The translations under genes and the position numbers were made by a program. A DNA stretch of 64,000 bases from Austropuccinia psidii (Eukaryota; Basidiomycota; Pucciniomycetes; Pucciniales; Sphaerophragmiaceae): contig JALGQZ010000001.1 of NCBI GenBank assembly GCA_023105745.1, positions 45,594,082 to 45,658,081 of the forward strand, given 5' to 3'. Under the pieces are notes generated by a model. It was given only the letters and a program-made list of their open reading frames with translations, was not told the DNA's origin and did no database searches. Shown here one piece after another: positions 11,885 through 23,557 of the stretch (position 1 is its first letter; every line of letters begins with the position of its first letter).

Positions 11885-13135
11885 ATGAAAGAATTAACAA
11901 ATAAATATTGCAAATTCAATATGATTGAAATATTCAAAACAAGAATAAATACAGCCATAAGTATTATCAAAGAAGATAATAAGAAAAGACTTGATTATAT
12001 TAAAAATTCATTTACTGAAGTAAAGAAAAATACCATTGCCTTGAAGAAGTGTTTCAATACCTTGCAAGAAGAAGTATCAAAATTAACAATGAAATTGAAT
12101 CAAATTATTTCTGATAATACTAGAAAAACAAAATTATTGAAGGAAATGACAATTAAAGAAGAGATGTATAAAATTCATTTAATCAATTTAATACAAGATT
12201 TTCAACATGAAGGTAGAAATTCCACAAGGTGTAATACCAGTAAAATAAATAAAATTGAACAAGTACTTTACATCTTACCAGGATTTTGTAAACCTCCAAA
12301 GCAAAGTGAGGGTATAAGGAATTACACCCCACAAGTATTGGATGTAGAAAATTCACAAATGAAGAATGAATTTTCCACTTCTTTCCATAACTTGGAACCA
12401 TCAATGGGCCAAGCACTTTTTAAAGAAGTACCAAAACTTGAAGAATGGCATCACTTCAGTGGTGAAGGATAATATGACCATATGGAATTCATAAGAGGTA
12501 TTTACATGATCAAAGAAGACTTTTAATTCTCAGACAGATTGGTAACAAAAAGATTTAACACCTTGTTTACCAAGTCAGCTAATAGATGGTATATCAAGTT
12601 AAGACAAGCACATGAACACCAAAGTTGGACTTGGTGGAAAACCAAAATCATTAATAAGTGGGCCAATCATTCTTGGAGATCTAAAGTGGAAACAGATTTT
12701 GAATCTGAAAAGCTTAATTCTGACAATGACAGATATTTACCATGGTTTTTCCAACAAAAAGATAGAATGACAGCATTAGATCCTGACATGTCAGAATTTA
12801 TGATCCACAGAAAAATTCTGAGACAATGTGAAGGTGAATTAGAACATGATTCCAAAAGAAGGACTATTGAACAATCTTCATCAGAAGATATTATAAATTT
12901 TCTGGAATAAGTAACCACCAGAACCAAAATCAGCTCTAGTAGGATGAATCTTAAAAAAAGGTTTGATACACCTGGGAAAGATTGTGTGGACAAAAACTGC
13001 AAAGAAAATTCTAGTAATATGAAATCAAAATCTTCAGATACAATCAGTAAGTGCCATATTTGTGAAAGCACCGCACATTTAGCTAATAAATGTCCAAAAA
13101 GAGGCAAAATCAATGAAATTTACATTGAGAAATAA
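11885..13135 (+). pseudogene. E1 gag remnant (coiled coil, capsid-like region, zinc knuckle)
   Basis: A coiled-coil segment (11885–12300) leads to a capsid-like region aligned with E3 (for example KSANRWYIKLRQAHEHQSW at about 12570–12630) and a CCHC knuckle CHICESTAHLANKC near 13055–13095 (C-x2-C-x4-H-x4-C). Stops interrupt it at about 12471, 12525, 12910 and 13134. In E3 one Trp codon of this region has become a stop; E1 still has Trp there, which helps read the E3 mutation. Confidence 0.75.
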
Positions 13136-16100
13136 ACTAATGTTGCAAAAGTTGACGTAAATGAGGAAAATTCAGATGATAAATAATCCATCATTTCTGA
13201 ATATTCAAAAGATATATAAAATATAAATTTTACATTTGACATCTTTGAATCTTACTATTGCTTACTACAATTGAGCATTAGTTAACTCAGCTTATTAAAC
13301 ATTCAAAATTCAAAGCTTATGAAAACCAAGCCAAACAGGGGGAAATGTTATGAAGCAAGAAATTCCTGTATTGAAGAGGTGATAACTGACAACAAACTGA
13401 ATAAAGTATTGCTTGAACAAGGAGACTTCTGCTCTTGTGTTGGAAAATATTTTTTCAAAAACTGTGTACCAAAGTTTGAAGATTGATTATTTCCAATTGA
13501 TGGCGTGAAACTCAACAGTGCAAGAAATTCAATGAAAGAATTAGGCATATGCTAAACCACTGTAATATTTCCACATATCAATGCAAATTTAAGAATTAAT
13601 GTTGAATTTGTTTTTATGGAGAACTTCTTTAGTACCCATTTCATATTGGGAAATAATTATTTAATCATGTATGCAATAGATTTACATAACAACAAAGGCA
13701 GATAATTTACTATAGGTGATCATAAGCACCAGAAATTTTCCTTTTTAACTCTTAATAGACCAATCACAGTGAATAAAGCACAAAAATCAGCTTATAGTTA
13801 GAGAAGTTAAATTAAGAACAAATGAATGAAGCTGAAGTAAGTCTTCATCTTCCTGATCTACAAGAAAATGAAATCTCTACCCTTTTATATGACCACAAAA
13901 AAGCCTTTGCATCAGATAAAGAAACATTGGGTGCAATTATTGGTCATTTAGCTGACATTATTTTGAGCATTCAGTGAACTCATACAGACCTCCTCAGAAG
14001 GCCCGCATACCAAGAAAGCCCAAAATGAAGAGAACCCTTTGAGATTAAAATCAAAGAACTCTTGGACCTTGGTGTAATAAGAAAGGTTTGCCAAAATGAA
14101 GAGGTAGAAAAAGCTACACCTGTCATAGTAGAAGGGCATAATGGAAAATACTTAATGGTTCGGGACTTTAGAGCTTTAAGCACTTACACTTTCCCAGAAA
14201 GGTATCCCATACAAAAAGAGATGAGTTTCCCTTACTCAAATATCTCCAGACATATTCATCAGCACTATGGATTCCCTGAAGGGATTACACCAGAATGTAG
14301 TGACACCAAGAGAAAAAAAATACTCAAGAGCTATTGTCCATTGTGGAGTGTATGAATACTTAAGGATGCCTTTTGGTATAAATAATGCACCTTCACACTT
14401 ACAAAGAATGATTAATGAAATCTTTCCTGAAAAAACTTCAGAAGGATGGTTGATCATTTATATTGATGATACTAATGTCTGTTCTGAGACTTGGGAATTA
14501 GATATGTCTATATTATCTAGAGTTCTGGGAAAAAGTCAATATGTGAATATGAAAATTCATTTAAAGAACTGTCATTTTGGATTCAAGGAACTAAAAGCCC
14601 TAGGACATGTGTTATCTGGCCTATCTCTTGGAATTGACAAAAATAAAGTCTCAGCAGTACTACTGAAGCCAATTCCTCAGAGCAAAAAGGAAATCCAGCC
14701 ATTTTGAATATTTGCAGGATAATACAGGCAGAAAATAAAAGACTTTGCCTCAATAGAAAGACCTCTTTATAAATTATGTAAAAAAGAAGCAGTATTTGAA
14801 ATGAACTTTGACAGAGTCAAAGATTTTGAATCCCTGAGAAAAGCCTTGACCACTTCCCCACTTTTACTGATGCCTAACATTAAACTGCCCTTTAAACATT
14901 ACATTTATGCATCAGGAGATAGACTGAAGAATCCCTACATCAAGCCCAGATTATAAATGAAAAACCTCTGGAAGGACACATATGTTTCATATCTAGGAAA
15001 ATAAAACTTGCTGAAGCCAGATATGGGGAAAGTAAAATGGAATGTTTATGTCTTGTTTGGGCCTTAGAAAAACTGACTTACTTTATTTAAGGATGTGGTT
15101 TTGAAGTTTTAACAGATTGTACCACTGTGAAATCACTTCTGAACATGAAAACACCTAAAAAACATATGCTCAGTTCGCAAACAGCCATACAAGAAAACTG
15201 AGGTAATCTGACCATTATACACAAAAATGCAGATAGACTAAACAGATGGCCATTGCCAAATGATATTAAAAATATTGCTTATGTACTAAAAGAAGCTTCT
15301 CCACAAACTCCACTAGAAGGAATAAGTGTTACAGGATGAACACTACATTTTTGAGGAAGTATGGAACAACTATACTAAGGAGAAGAATTGTAGCATCCTA
15401 TTCCAATTAATTGCTAAAGATTCCAAAGATAACTTCTTGATACAATCCTTGGATGAATTATGGAAAAAGGCACATGATTAAGGGAGATTTCATTTACTTG
15501 ATGGCATAATATAACATAGGACTAAACACACATGTGTAATGACAGTTGTGGACATATCCTTAATAAATCTTGTATTGAAAGAATGCCATGAAAGCCCCTT
15601 CTCAGGACAGAACAAGAGAGAAAATTAAGACCTGCATATGGTGATGGATGTGGAAAAAGGATGTTGAAGAATATTGAAAAACCTGTGACATATGTCAAAA
15701 TGAAAACAAATCCACTGAGAAAAGACTTGGAAATATGATCAAAATCAAAAACCAAATCAACCTTGGGACATTGTTCATATGGATTGGGTAGCTTGCCTAC
15801 CACCAGGAGATGATAGAAGCTATAATTACTTCCTAGTAATTGTTGACAGGTTTAGTAAGACTCCAATCTTTTTACCATGCCAAGAAGATTATATAGCCAT
15901 GGATACAGCTCTTCTGATATAAAATAGAGTAGTATCATGGACTGGAATATTCACAAACATCATTAGTAACAGAGATCCCAAATTTACCTCAGAAATATGG
16001 GAAAATCTTAAACAATTGTTTGGAACCAAGTTATCCTTATCTACAGCTCATCACCCAGAAACCAATGGCCTAGCTGCAAGAATTATTGAAAACTTGGAAG

Positions 16101-16590
16101 ATATGGTCAAAAGAGTTTGTGGATATGGCTTAGAGTTCAATAATTGTTATGGGTTAGCCCATTATTGGTGTACACTTCTTCCTGCACTGGAACCTGCATA
16201 TAAAACATCTATTAATTCTAGTACCAATCAGACTCCTTCAATTCTAGAAAAAGGATGGAATATCAGACTACCCTAAGATTCCTCAAGGAAGGATTTGGTT
16301 GAGCTTAGAATTAAGCATCCTGCATTTCCAGTAAGCTTTACAAAGCCTTACAAATCTGGTGATTCTGAAATATTCCCCATCATATACCTCCTGTTCAAAC
16401 ATCTGTTACTAAGAGAATATCCAAAGCCCTCAAAGAGGGAAAATTGAGAACTAAGAAAGTAGGGGAATACCTTGTCAGGTACAGTGACCCAACTGGTGAA
16501 GATGGATGGTTAGAAGCAAAAGACATACCTGAAACAAGCAAAATTGTCAGAAGATTCAGACACACTAGAAGTAATAATATTACAAAGTAA
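13136..16590 (+). pseudogene. E1 pol remnant (protease, RT, RNase H, integrase, chromodomain-like tail)
   Basis: Order is normal. The retropepsin region is badly decayed (about 13380–13750). RT includes PFGINNAPSHLQRM and a YIDD box near 14460. RNase H remnants are at 14770–15250. Integrase includes [23 protein letters not shown] (the second catalytic Asp has become Asn) and HPETNGLAARIIE (the catalytic Glu has become Ala). A tail at about 16420–16590 with EYLVRYSDPTGEDGWLEAKD matches the chromodomain-like end of E3. Many stops and frameshifts; not functional. Confidence 0.85.
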
Positions 16591-16601
16591 TTTTCTTTTT
16601 T

Positions 16602-16614
16602 TAAGGGGAGGGAA
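16602..16614 (+). promoter_or_regulatory. E1 polypurine tract
   Basis: TAAGGGGAGGGAA immediately before the 3' LTR start TGTGAG, the expected plus-strand priming site of an LTR retrotransposon. The E3 tract ends in the same way (GGTGGTAGGGAA). Confidence 0.8.
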
Positions 16615-17425
16615 TGTGAGGCTTAGAGGTATTTCAATATACCCAAAAGGCCAAAAATAACAGAATTAAGTTCCAATTATAAATAGAGAAGTTCATTTTT
16701 CTTATTCGAACAAAAGTCAAAATATTAATATAAGATTTATATAGAAAATTGAAATTTGAATTATGATTTAAAATTTAAAAATGTGAAAATACAAATTTAC
16801 TTGAAAAAATCAAGTAAAAAAAATTTTTCAGCAAAATTATTTTTGAGAAAAAAGTTTATAAGACTTATTAAAACCTTTTTTTCAATAAATAAACCTATTA
16901 AAATCATTTCACCATTGGAATCCTCATAAAAAAATGAGGTGGGGTCACTTCTGAGTTAAAATTCTGCAGCTCATCTTTAAATAAGATTGAATTAAGTTTT
17001 AAGTATTTTCTGTATGAAAATATGGAAATCCTCAAAGCCTTTCATTTAATTGCACCTCATGTGGTTTTAAAAATTAATTATTGTGTTAAAACTGAGGTCT
17101 ATGTGTAGCTTAGAAGCTATGAGTAATTGAAGTATTTTCAATTGAAATGTCAAAATGTGTGAATGTATTACATAGGTGAGCTTGGATTTACACATGTGGA
17201 ATCAATAATTACAATTGTGTACTGTAAGCTTTCACTGGAATTACACATGTAAATTTCTAGTATGATATATGATGAGGAATTAAAGAAATAATAAATTGGA
17301 AAGATTTATTTTTTGGGGAAAAGGAAACTTGGCTCCAAAGGTTCCGGAATCCCCTAAGTTCTGTCCTGACAGGTGTGGGATGTCAAAATTGATGCAAAGG
17401 TTCATCACTATTTCCCTGGAATTGA
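16615..17425 (+). repeat. E1 3' LTR, first piece
   Basis: Starts TGTGAGGCTTAGAGG and follows the 5' LTR until it is interrupted inside a TTGAGTCACAGG motif by E2. Confidence 0.85.
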
Positions 17426-18985
17426 GTCACAGGGGCTTTTAGGGAAAACAAGAGTGGCCTGGAACTCAGGAATCAAGAACTCACTTGGTGGGCTCCAAAG
17501 AATAAAGAAATGAAATAAAGATAAATTTATTGAAGGGAATATAAGAGAAAGTACAAGATATTCCAAAACTAAGAATGAACCCAACGGCCAAGGATAATAA
17601 AGAAAGACAATGTCCAAAGAGACAACCAAATGAATCCTCAATTGCCTGTTTCAACCTTCCAGAAAGAACAATGGAATTAGTAAAGGATATGACCACCAAT
17701 ATCCACTGAAAGGTGAAGAAAAAAGTGCAAATGACTTACTTAATATTACCAGTATTTACTTTCTATAATCAAACAGAAAGCAAGAATACAAATAAATCTG
17801 GTATATTAATTAACAGGGAAAAAGTCCGTAGTGTAGAAAAGGTGGCCAGTAGATGTGAAAATTTGAATACTGATCCTGAAGGGTTGATTACCCAGCTGTA
17901 TTGACTGTTTTGAGTCAATACAGATCTGGCCATCGTGAGAAAGAACTGTGTGTCTTGAATGCCCACATTGAAATATTAATTGGCCTAAATGGGCCAATGC
18001 CATACAGATTGCCTGAATACTGCCTGTATGGACCACTTGAGTTATCCAAGGAGTGCTGAAGTGCTTGATTCCCTGAAAACTGATTTGATGATTAACAACC
18101 TCTTGAAATTTCCTCTTGAAGAATCCTGGGCCAGTATTTTTTTGGGGGAATACTTTTGGAAATGAAATAACCAATAACTGGAGGACCATGTGATCAGTGT
18201 CCTTGAATAGTATTCTGATGGCCACCATGGATTGCAGGACTGACTGACAGAAACCTTCCTTTGAAATGGAGGGATGAATTTGGGGACTTGAATTGAAATG
18301 ACGTAATGAGGTCCTGAAAACATCACCATTGGATTGAGGAAGAAAAGAAATTGTGCATAATGGTATATAATACAATATATGCCACATTTCTGGTTCCTGC
18401 AGTGTGGGATCCATAGCTGAGTAAAAGGTCTTCCCTTGTATTTAGGGCAAGCTTTTCTGGACCTGAACTGGTGGCCTCTGGTAGTTTTCAGAGGCCATGA
18501 GTGGAATATTGGGGCCCAAAGTTTCCTATGGCCCATCTGTGGTTCTTGGGCTCAGGTGGGCCCACTTGTGGTTTGGGACCAACCTGGAATTGAGCCCTGA
18601 TGGGCTACCCCCTTGGCCCTTTTTGGCCTCATTGGAATTAGGAGAAAAGGTGCCTAATCAGTCCCACAGCCCATAGAGGGCCTAAAAGGCCCCAAACCCC
18701 CTAATCAAAGGGGGTGGGCCAGGGTCCAAAGACTCCTGTAACCCAAAATCAAGGAGATTGCCTAGGGGCTTGGAGGGTAAGAATTGGCCAAAGGTGCCAC
18801 TTAAACAGGATACAACCTGAGGGCCATGAATGGCCACAAAGTATGGGTGTGGAACCAAGGTCATTAAAACCCATACAAGGCCAATCAACCTATAAATGAT
18901 AATATGGCCACTTGACCATATATTGATGGAGGCTAGAATTTCCATAAAACACCAATTGGGAGGGATCTTTCCCATAGTTGTGACA
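17426..18985 (-). repeat. E2 3' LTR (left)
   Basis: About 1560 bp, collinear with 35635–37235 but clearly diverged. It ends GTTGTGACA at 18985. The outer start is merged with host-LTR sequence (GAGTCACAGGGG instead of TGTCACAGGGG). Open frames inside it are chance frames. Confidence 0.85.
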
Positions 18986-19480
18986 GTATACCCACCTCCA
19001 ATGGTGAGCTCATGAGCACCAAGACAAAATAAAATCCTGTTGAGGCTGATGAGCTGGATTGGACGTAGGGATTCCAGAGGTGTTAAATCTTGAGACAGAA
19101 TTTGATTACTGATATGGGGATGATTTGGTCTTCTTTTGACATTTGGCTTGTACATGAAGGAAATTGAGTTGGTGTGAAGGTTTGGCATTAAGAACATAAA
19201 GAAAGAAAATGTTTGAAAAGATGTAGAGAAAAAAGAAGGAAGAAAATATAAAGAAAAAGAAAAGAAAAGAATGAAAAATGGACATTTTGTGCGGTTTTCC
19301 AATCTTGATCACTGAAGTTGGTAATTAATTTTGAATTGGCCAAGGATCTTGAAGAGAGGATTTGATTCCAGGTGCTCACAGAGTGGCCATGGTGATGCTT
19401 AGAACAAAAAAGGGTTGAATACCTCTAAAGGTGCATACAAGGAGTGGGAATTACTTTTGGTAATTCCTCTCCCTCAAGCA
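18986..19480 (-). other. E2 3' untranslated region
   Basis: Between LTR and chromodomain; no reading frame kept. On the minus strand TTGGAGGTGGGTATAC directly precedes the LTR and is a weak polypurine-tract candidate. Confidence 0.5.
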
Positions 19481-22400
19481 CCATAAGAATTCAAGCTCTT
19501 GAAGAATTGTGTTCCGGCTTGTCGGGATACAAAGAATGGAAATCTTTGACAATTTCAGGAAAATTCTTGAAGTTTTAAATTGGTTCCTAAGTGGATCTTT
19601 CTGGGTCTTGACTGAAGCCTTTCCATTCCACCAAATGACATAATTTTCCTCTCTTGATATTGGAATCCAGTGCTTGAGAGACTTCCCATTCCTTTTATTC
19701 TTCAATTATTATTGGAGGAGGAGGCTCTTGATTTTGATTTGGGATTGTTGATGTCTTGACTGGTTCAAGGAGGGAAATATGGAACACTGGATGGGAGCTT
19801 GAGGTAGTAGGCATGAGTAATAATTTTCTTCAATATTGGAAAAGGACCCAACCATTGTTTTGAAAGTTTCTTGGTGGGTCTTGTTGATTTGATGTTCTTG
19901 GAGGAAAGAAATAACATGTCACCAGGATTGAAAACAGGTGGACTTGCTCTACTTTTATCTGCATACCTCTTGAACCTGTTTATGGAAACTTCAAGTTCCC
20001 TCTTAACATCTTGCTGTACAGATTGGATTTTTTTGCTAACTTTCCAGCCAGAGTGTCTTGAGTAATGTGAGCTGTGTCAAATTGAGGGTATCTTCCATAA
20101 AAAGTGAAAAACAGGGATTGTTTTGTTCAAGAGTGGTCAGAATTATTGTAGGAAAATTAAGCCAGAGGGAGCCAGGTATGCCAAACATCTTGATGATAGC
20201 TGGAATACATTCAAGGGTACTGTGCTAGTATCTGATTCACCCTCTTGGCCTTTCCATCAGTTTTGGGATGGTAAGCAGTTGACAGATCTCTTGAAATCTT
20301 GAGCTGCGGAAATAAATTGGTCCAGAAGGAAGAAAGAAAAATTTGAGCTCTATCACTGACAATGCTTGAAGGAAGGCTATGCTTTGAAAAGATATTCTTG
20401 ATGAATAAATGGGCCAAGTCCAGTGAGGTAACTGAAGAAATTGTTGGAATAAATACTGCCATTTTTGAGAATCTGTTCACTATGAGCAGAATTGAATCAA
20501 AAGAATTGGAAAGTAGCATTTGAGTGAGCAAGTTCATTGAAAGACAAATCCAAGGACCATTTGGAATTGGAAGAGGTTTGAGGATTCCAAAATTATTTTT
20601 ATGGATATCATTGTTTCTTGAACACTGTTGACAGGATGAAAAATGATCCTTAATAAATTGAGTCATTCCCAGACCAATTGAAATCCTGATTGACAGGTTT
20701 GAGAGTCTTCTCTTGGCCTTGTGGCCAGCTAGAGGAGAAGCATGGCTATTTTTAATTATGATGAGTTGAATTGTGGGGTCATTTGGGACCACCACCCAAT
20801 CTTCAAAGATCAAAAGAATAATTTGTAACAGATTTAACTTTTCCCAAATGTTTCAGAGTACTTCTATATTGCGGATCTTTCCATACTGCCTTCTGAATTG
20901 AGCCAATCAAATTTGAGAAAGATTTCACCTTGACTGAAATTAATTATGAGGGTTGGACTTCATCTTGCTTAATGAGTTTCCAAAAATTAATTTGATGCTT
21001 GCTGATGAAATCCTCCCCCCTCTCTGGGAAAACATAATTCCATTGTGATAATGAATCCGGAAAAGTAGCCAGATGGCCAGGGTGGTAAGTGATTGAGAAA
21101 TGAAACTCAGAGAGGAATTCAGCAAAGAGGGCTTGACAGCAAGTGAGGACCTTGGAGGTCATGAAGTATTGAAGTGAGGAGTGATTGGTGAGAACTTCAA
21201 AAGGAAAAGATGAAGAAAGAATAAAAGATCTCCAACACTTGAGAGCCCAGACTATTCCAAGGAGTTACTTGTCATGGATTGCATGGTTGAGCTCTTCTGG
21301 AATATGCTGGCAGCTATAAAATGCAATGGGATGTTTCCCTGAGTCAGAAACCTGACTCAGTACAGAACCAAAGGAATAATCTGATGAATTGGTGTCTACA
21401 TTAGTGGGTAGAAAAGGATTGAAGCTGTGGTGAAGGCCTCTTGGAGTTGGCAAAAATGACTAAGAGCTTCTTCATTGAGGAGAAAAACTGAAGATTTATT
21501 GAGGAATTTGGTGAGTGAACTGATTGTATTTGAATAATTCTGGATGAAATGGAGGTTGAAGTTGGCAAAGCCAAGGAATGATTGAAGAGCCTTGAGGTTT
21601 CTTGGAGGAGGCCAATTAAGAGTTGGCTGGACTTTTCCTTGGTCCATATTGAGGCCTTCAGAAGAAACAACATAACCTAAATAATCCACACTTCAGATGT
21701 GGAAGAGGCACTTGGATGCCTTAGCAAAATGATTATTGTCTCTGAGTCTGGAAAGAACAGTGGACACATGAGCGACATGTTCCTCCTCATAATTTGAAAA
21801 AACCATGATATAATATAAATGAACAGCTACACAGCACCATCAAATACAGTAAGAAGCTGATTCATAGGAGGAACAGGATATTTGCTCTTCCTGGTGAAAG
21901 CATTGAGTTTGTGGTAATCAAAGCACAAACAAAGGCCACCATATTTCTTTTTGACAAAGAGGACAGGTGCTCCTGTTGAAGAGAAGCTTCTCTGGATGAA
22001 ACCTTTCTCTAAATTCTCTGAAATGTAGGCCCTGAGTGTATCTGACTCCTGGTTTGATAAAGAGTAGATCACCCAACTATAGGTAGAGACCCCTCCAGCT
22101 CAATATGATGATCACAGGCATGGTGAGGAGGATGTTTCTCTGATTTCACCTTGGAGAATACGTCCAAATACTGGTGATAAACAGAGGGAACAACCTGAAT
22201 CATGGTTTCTATTTATTCTGGCTCTTCCTCTTCATCCCCAAAACTCCTGCAGGGAGTCATGATGAGATGAAGGAGGAAGGTCCACATTCCCAAGGAAGAG
22301 ATAAAGTGAAGATACAGAATTATCTTCTCCAACATTGTGAATCTCTTTGAAGACTTCATCTCTAGATGATAGTAATGAATGATGGGAATAAAGGAAAGAA

Positions 22401-22870
22401 ATATGTACAGAAGATGGAAATGATGGTGTTCTAGAATCACCAACACAAGCTGCACATGATCTGGCAGGAGAAAAGTCATTAATGTTAGATTTACAAGGAT
22501 CATAATATTCCTTATGATTAGCATTGAAGGTGATAAGCCCTTGCCTCCACTCAATGGATGGATTAAAATGATTAAGAAAGTCAAAGACCAATATGGGGTA
22601 TTCTCCCTCGGGAGTATCAATGACGAAAAAGTCCCATTCAAAGCTTGTGAAGGATGGAAGCTCAACCATATATTGAGCTTGGTTAGTCACAAATAAAGAA
22701 GGCAACTCAGAGGAGCCCAAGATCATAAGAGTAATCTTCTCTTGGAGTTCTGAAATGGTCAAAGGGAACTTGTGAGCAAACTGCTTTGCAATAAATGAGC
22801 TGGAAGAACCATAATAAATGAGAATACTGTAAAACATATCAGGGAGAGAAGAAAAAACAAAGAATTTCAA
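19481..22870 (-). pseudogene. E2 pol remnant: protease, RT, RNase H, integrase, chromodomain
   Basis: Reading minus strand: a retropepsin-like domain (22870–22230) where the usual D-S/T-G reads YYG; RT fragments (22072–21830 with GAPVLFVKKKYGG, then 21700–21400 with DYLGYVVSSEGLN); RNase H fragments (21450–20945); integrase (20813–20211) with H...H...CQQC, but the first catalytic Asp reads Asn (LSMNLL), the Asp of IVSDRAQ remains, and the Glu reads Lys (TDGKAKRVNQ). A chromodomain (about 19680–19480) reads HLVEWKGFSQDPERST before a stop. Five or more stops or frameshifts. Inactive. Confidence 0.85.
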
Positions 22871-22959
22871 ACAATTTCTGACACCAGTATTCAGAATTCA
22901 CAATTGTGCTCTGGGTGTCAAAAAGTGAAGACCATTGAACACAACATGATATTCACTCA

Positions 22960-23557
22960 GGCTTTTACCTGGCTGGAGAATTTGCATTATGGCTGGGTAA
23001 GCTGGTTCTGAGGCTCTTTGAAACAGGCCTCAAGACTATGCTTCCCACAAAAATAGGCACACAAGCCCTTCTTTATTCTCCTTTTCTTTTCAGAACCCAT
23101 AAACATGAATTCCTTATTCAGAAAAGGGGATTGGGGCTTGTCCCTCTCCTGAGAATGAAAATTCTTCTTCTTCTTTTGATTTGAACTTGAAGAATTTTGA
23201 TGATGAGAAGAGCTTGACTTTGAGGCTTCAGTAGTCTTCTCTTGATGATGATTCTTCTCCTTTTTCCCCTCATGGTCCCTGGTATCAAGTTCCAGGGTAA
23301 TGTCCTTCAATTTTTGTAGAGAATCAATGCTTGAAGGATAGGGGGCCAATCCCTTCCTGACATGGTAAATAAGAGCACTTTCACCCCAATCCCTAATTCT
23401 TTACACTAAAGTTCTGAAATCAGAAATTTATAAAGATACATGTCCACCTTCTTTAATTCTTAGGCCATCCAGTTCTGCCTCAGCTTTTCTAACTTCATTT
23501 AGGTCCCCAAATAAAGCAAAGAGTTGGTATTTGAATAAGCCCCAATTATTGAGGAGG
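22960..23557 (-). pseudogene. E2 gag, C-terminal half
   Basis: Continues the gag reading broken at 34263: NNWGLFKYQLFALFGDLNEV, then RIKEGGHVSL, a stop, a second stop, LKDITLELDTRDHE, a serine, asparagine and lysine-rich linker, and a knuckle GLCAYFCGKHSLEACF. The knuckle is C-x3-C-x2-H-x4-C rather than the C-x2-C-x3-H-x4-C I remember for relatives, which suggests damage. The frame is cut at 23557 by E3. Confidence 0.75.
23553..23557. repeat. E3 target-site duplication GGAGG, left copy
   Basis: Exact match to 34263–34267 across the inserted E3. It lies inside E2 gag. Confidence 0.9.

Larger units (their letters stand above)
8736..17425 (+). mobile_element. E1: decayed Ty3/Gypsy retrotransposon, plus strand (proximal part)
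   Basis: 5' LTR 8736–10543, internal region 10544–16614, 3' LTR beginning at 16615. The 3' LTR is cut by E2 at 17426, resumes at 37236, and is cut again by E4 at 37515; its end is off the window. Gag, protease, RT, RNase H, integrase and a chromodomain-like tail follow in normal Ty3/Gypsy order, all with stops and frameshifts. It is related to E3 by its leader, its LTR start (TGTGAGCC) and its pol sequence. Confidence 0.85.

Noticed and set aside
17806..18536. Minus-strand open frames of 160–200 codons in the E2 3' LTR
   Set aside because: They lie wholly within the LTR, are not kept in the right LTR (35635–37235) and resemble no protein.
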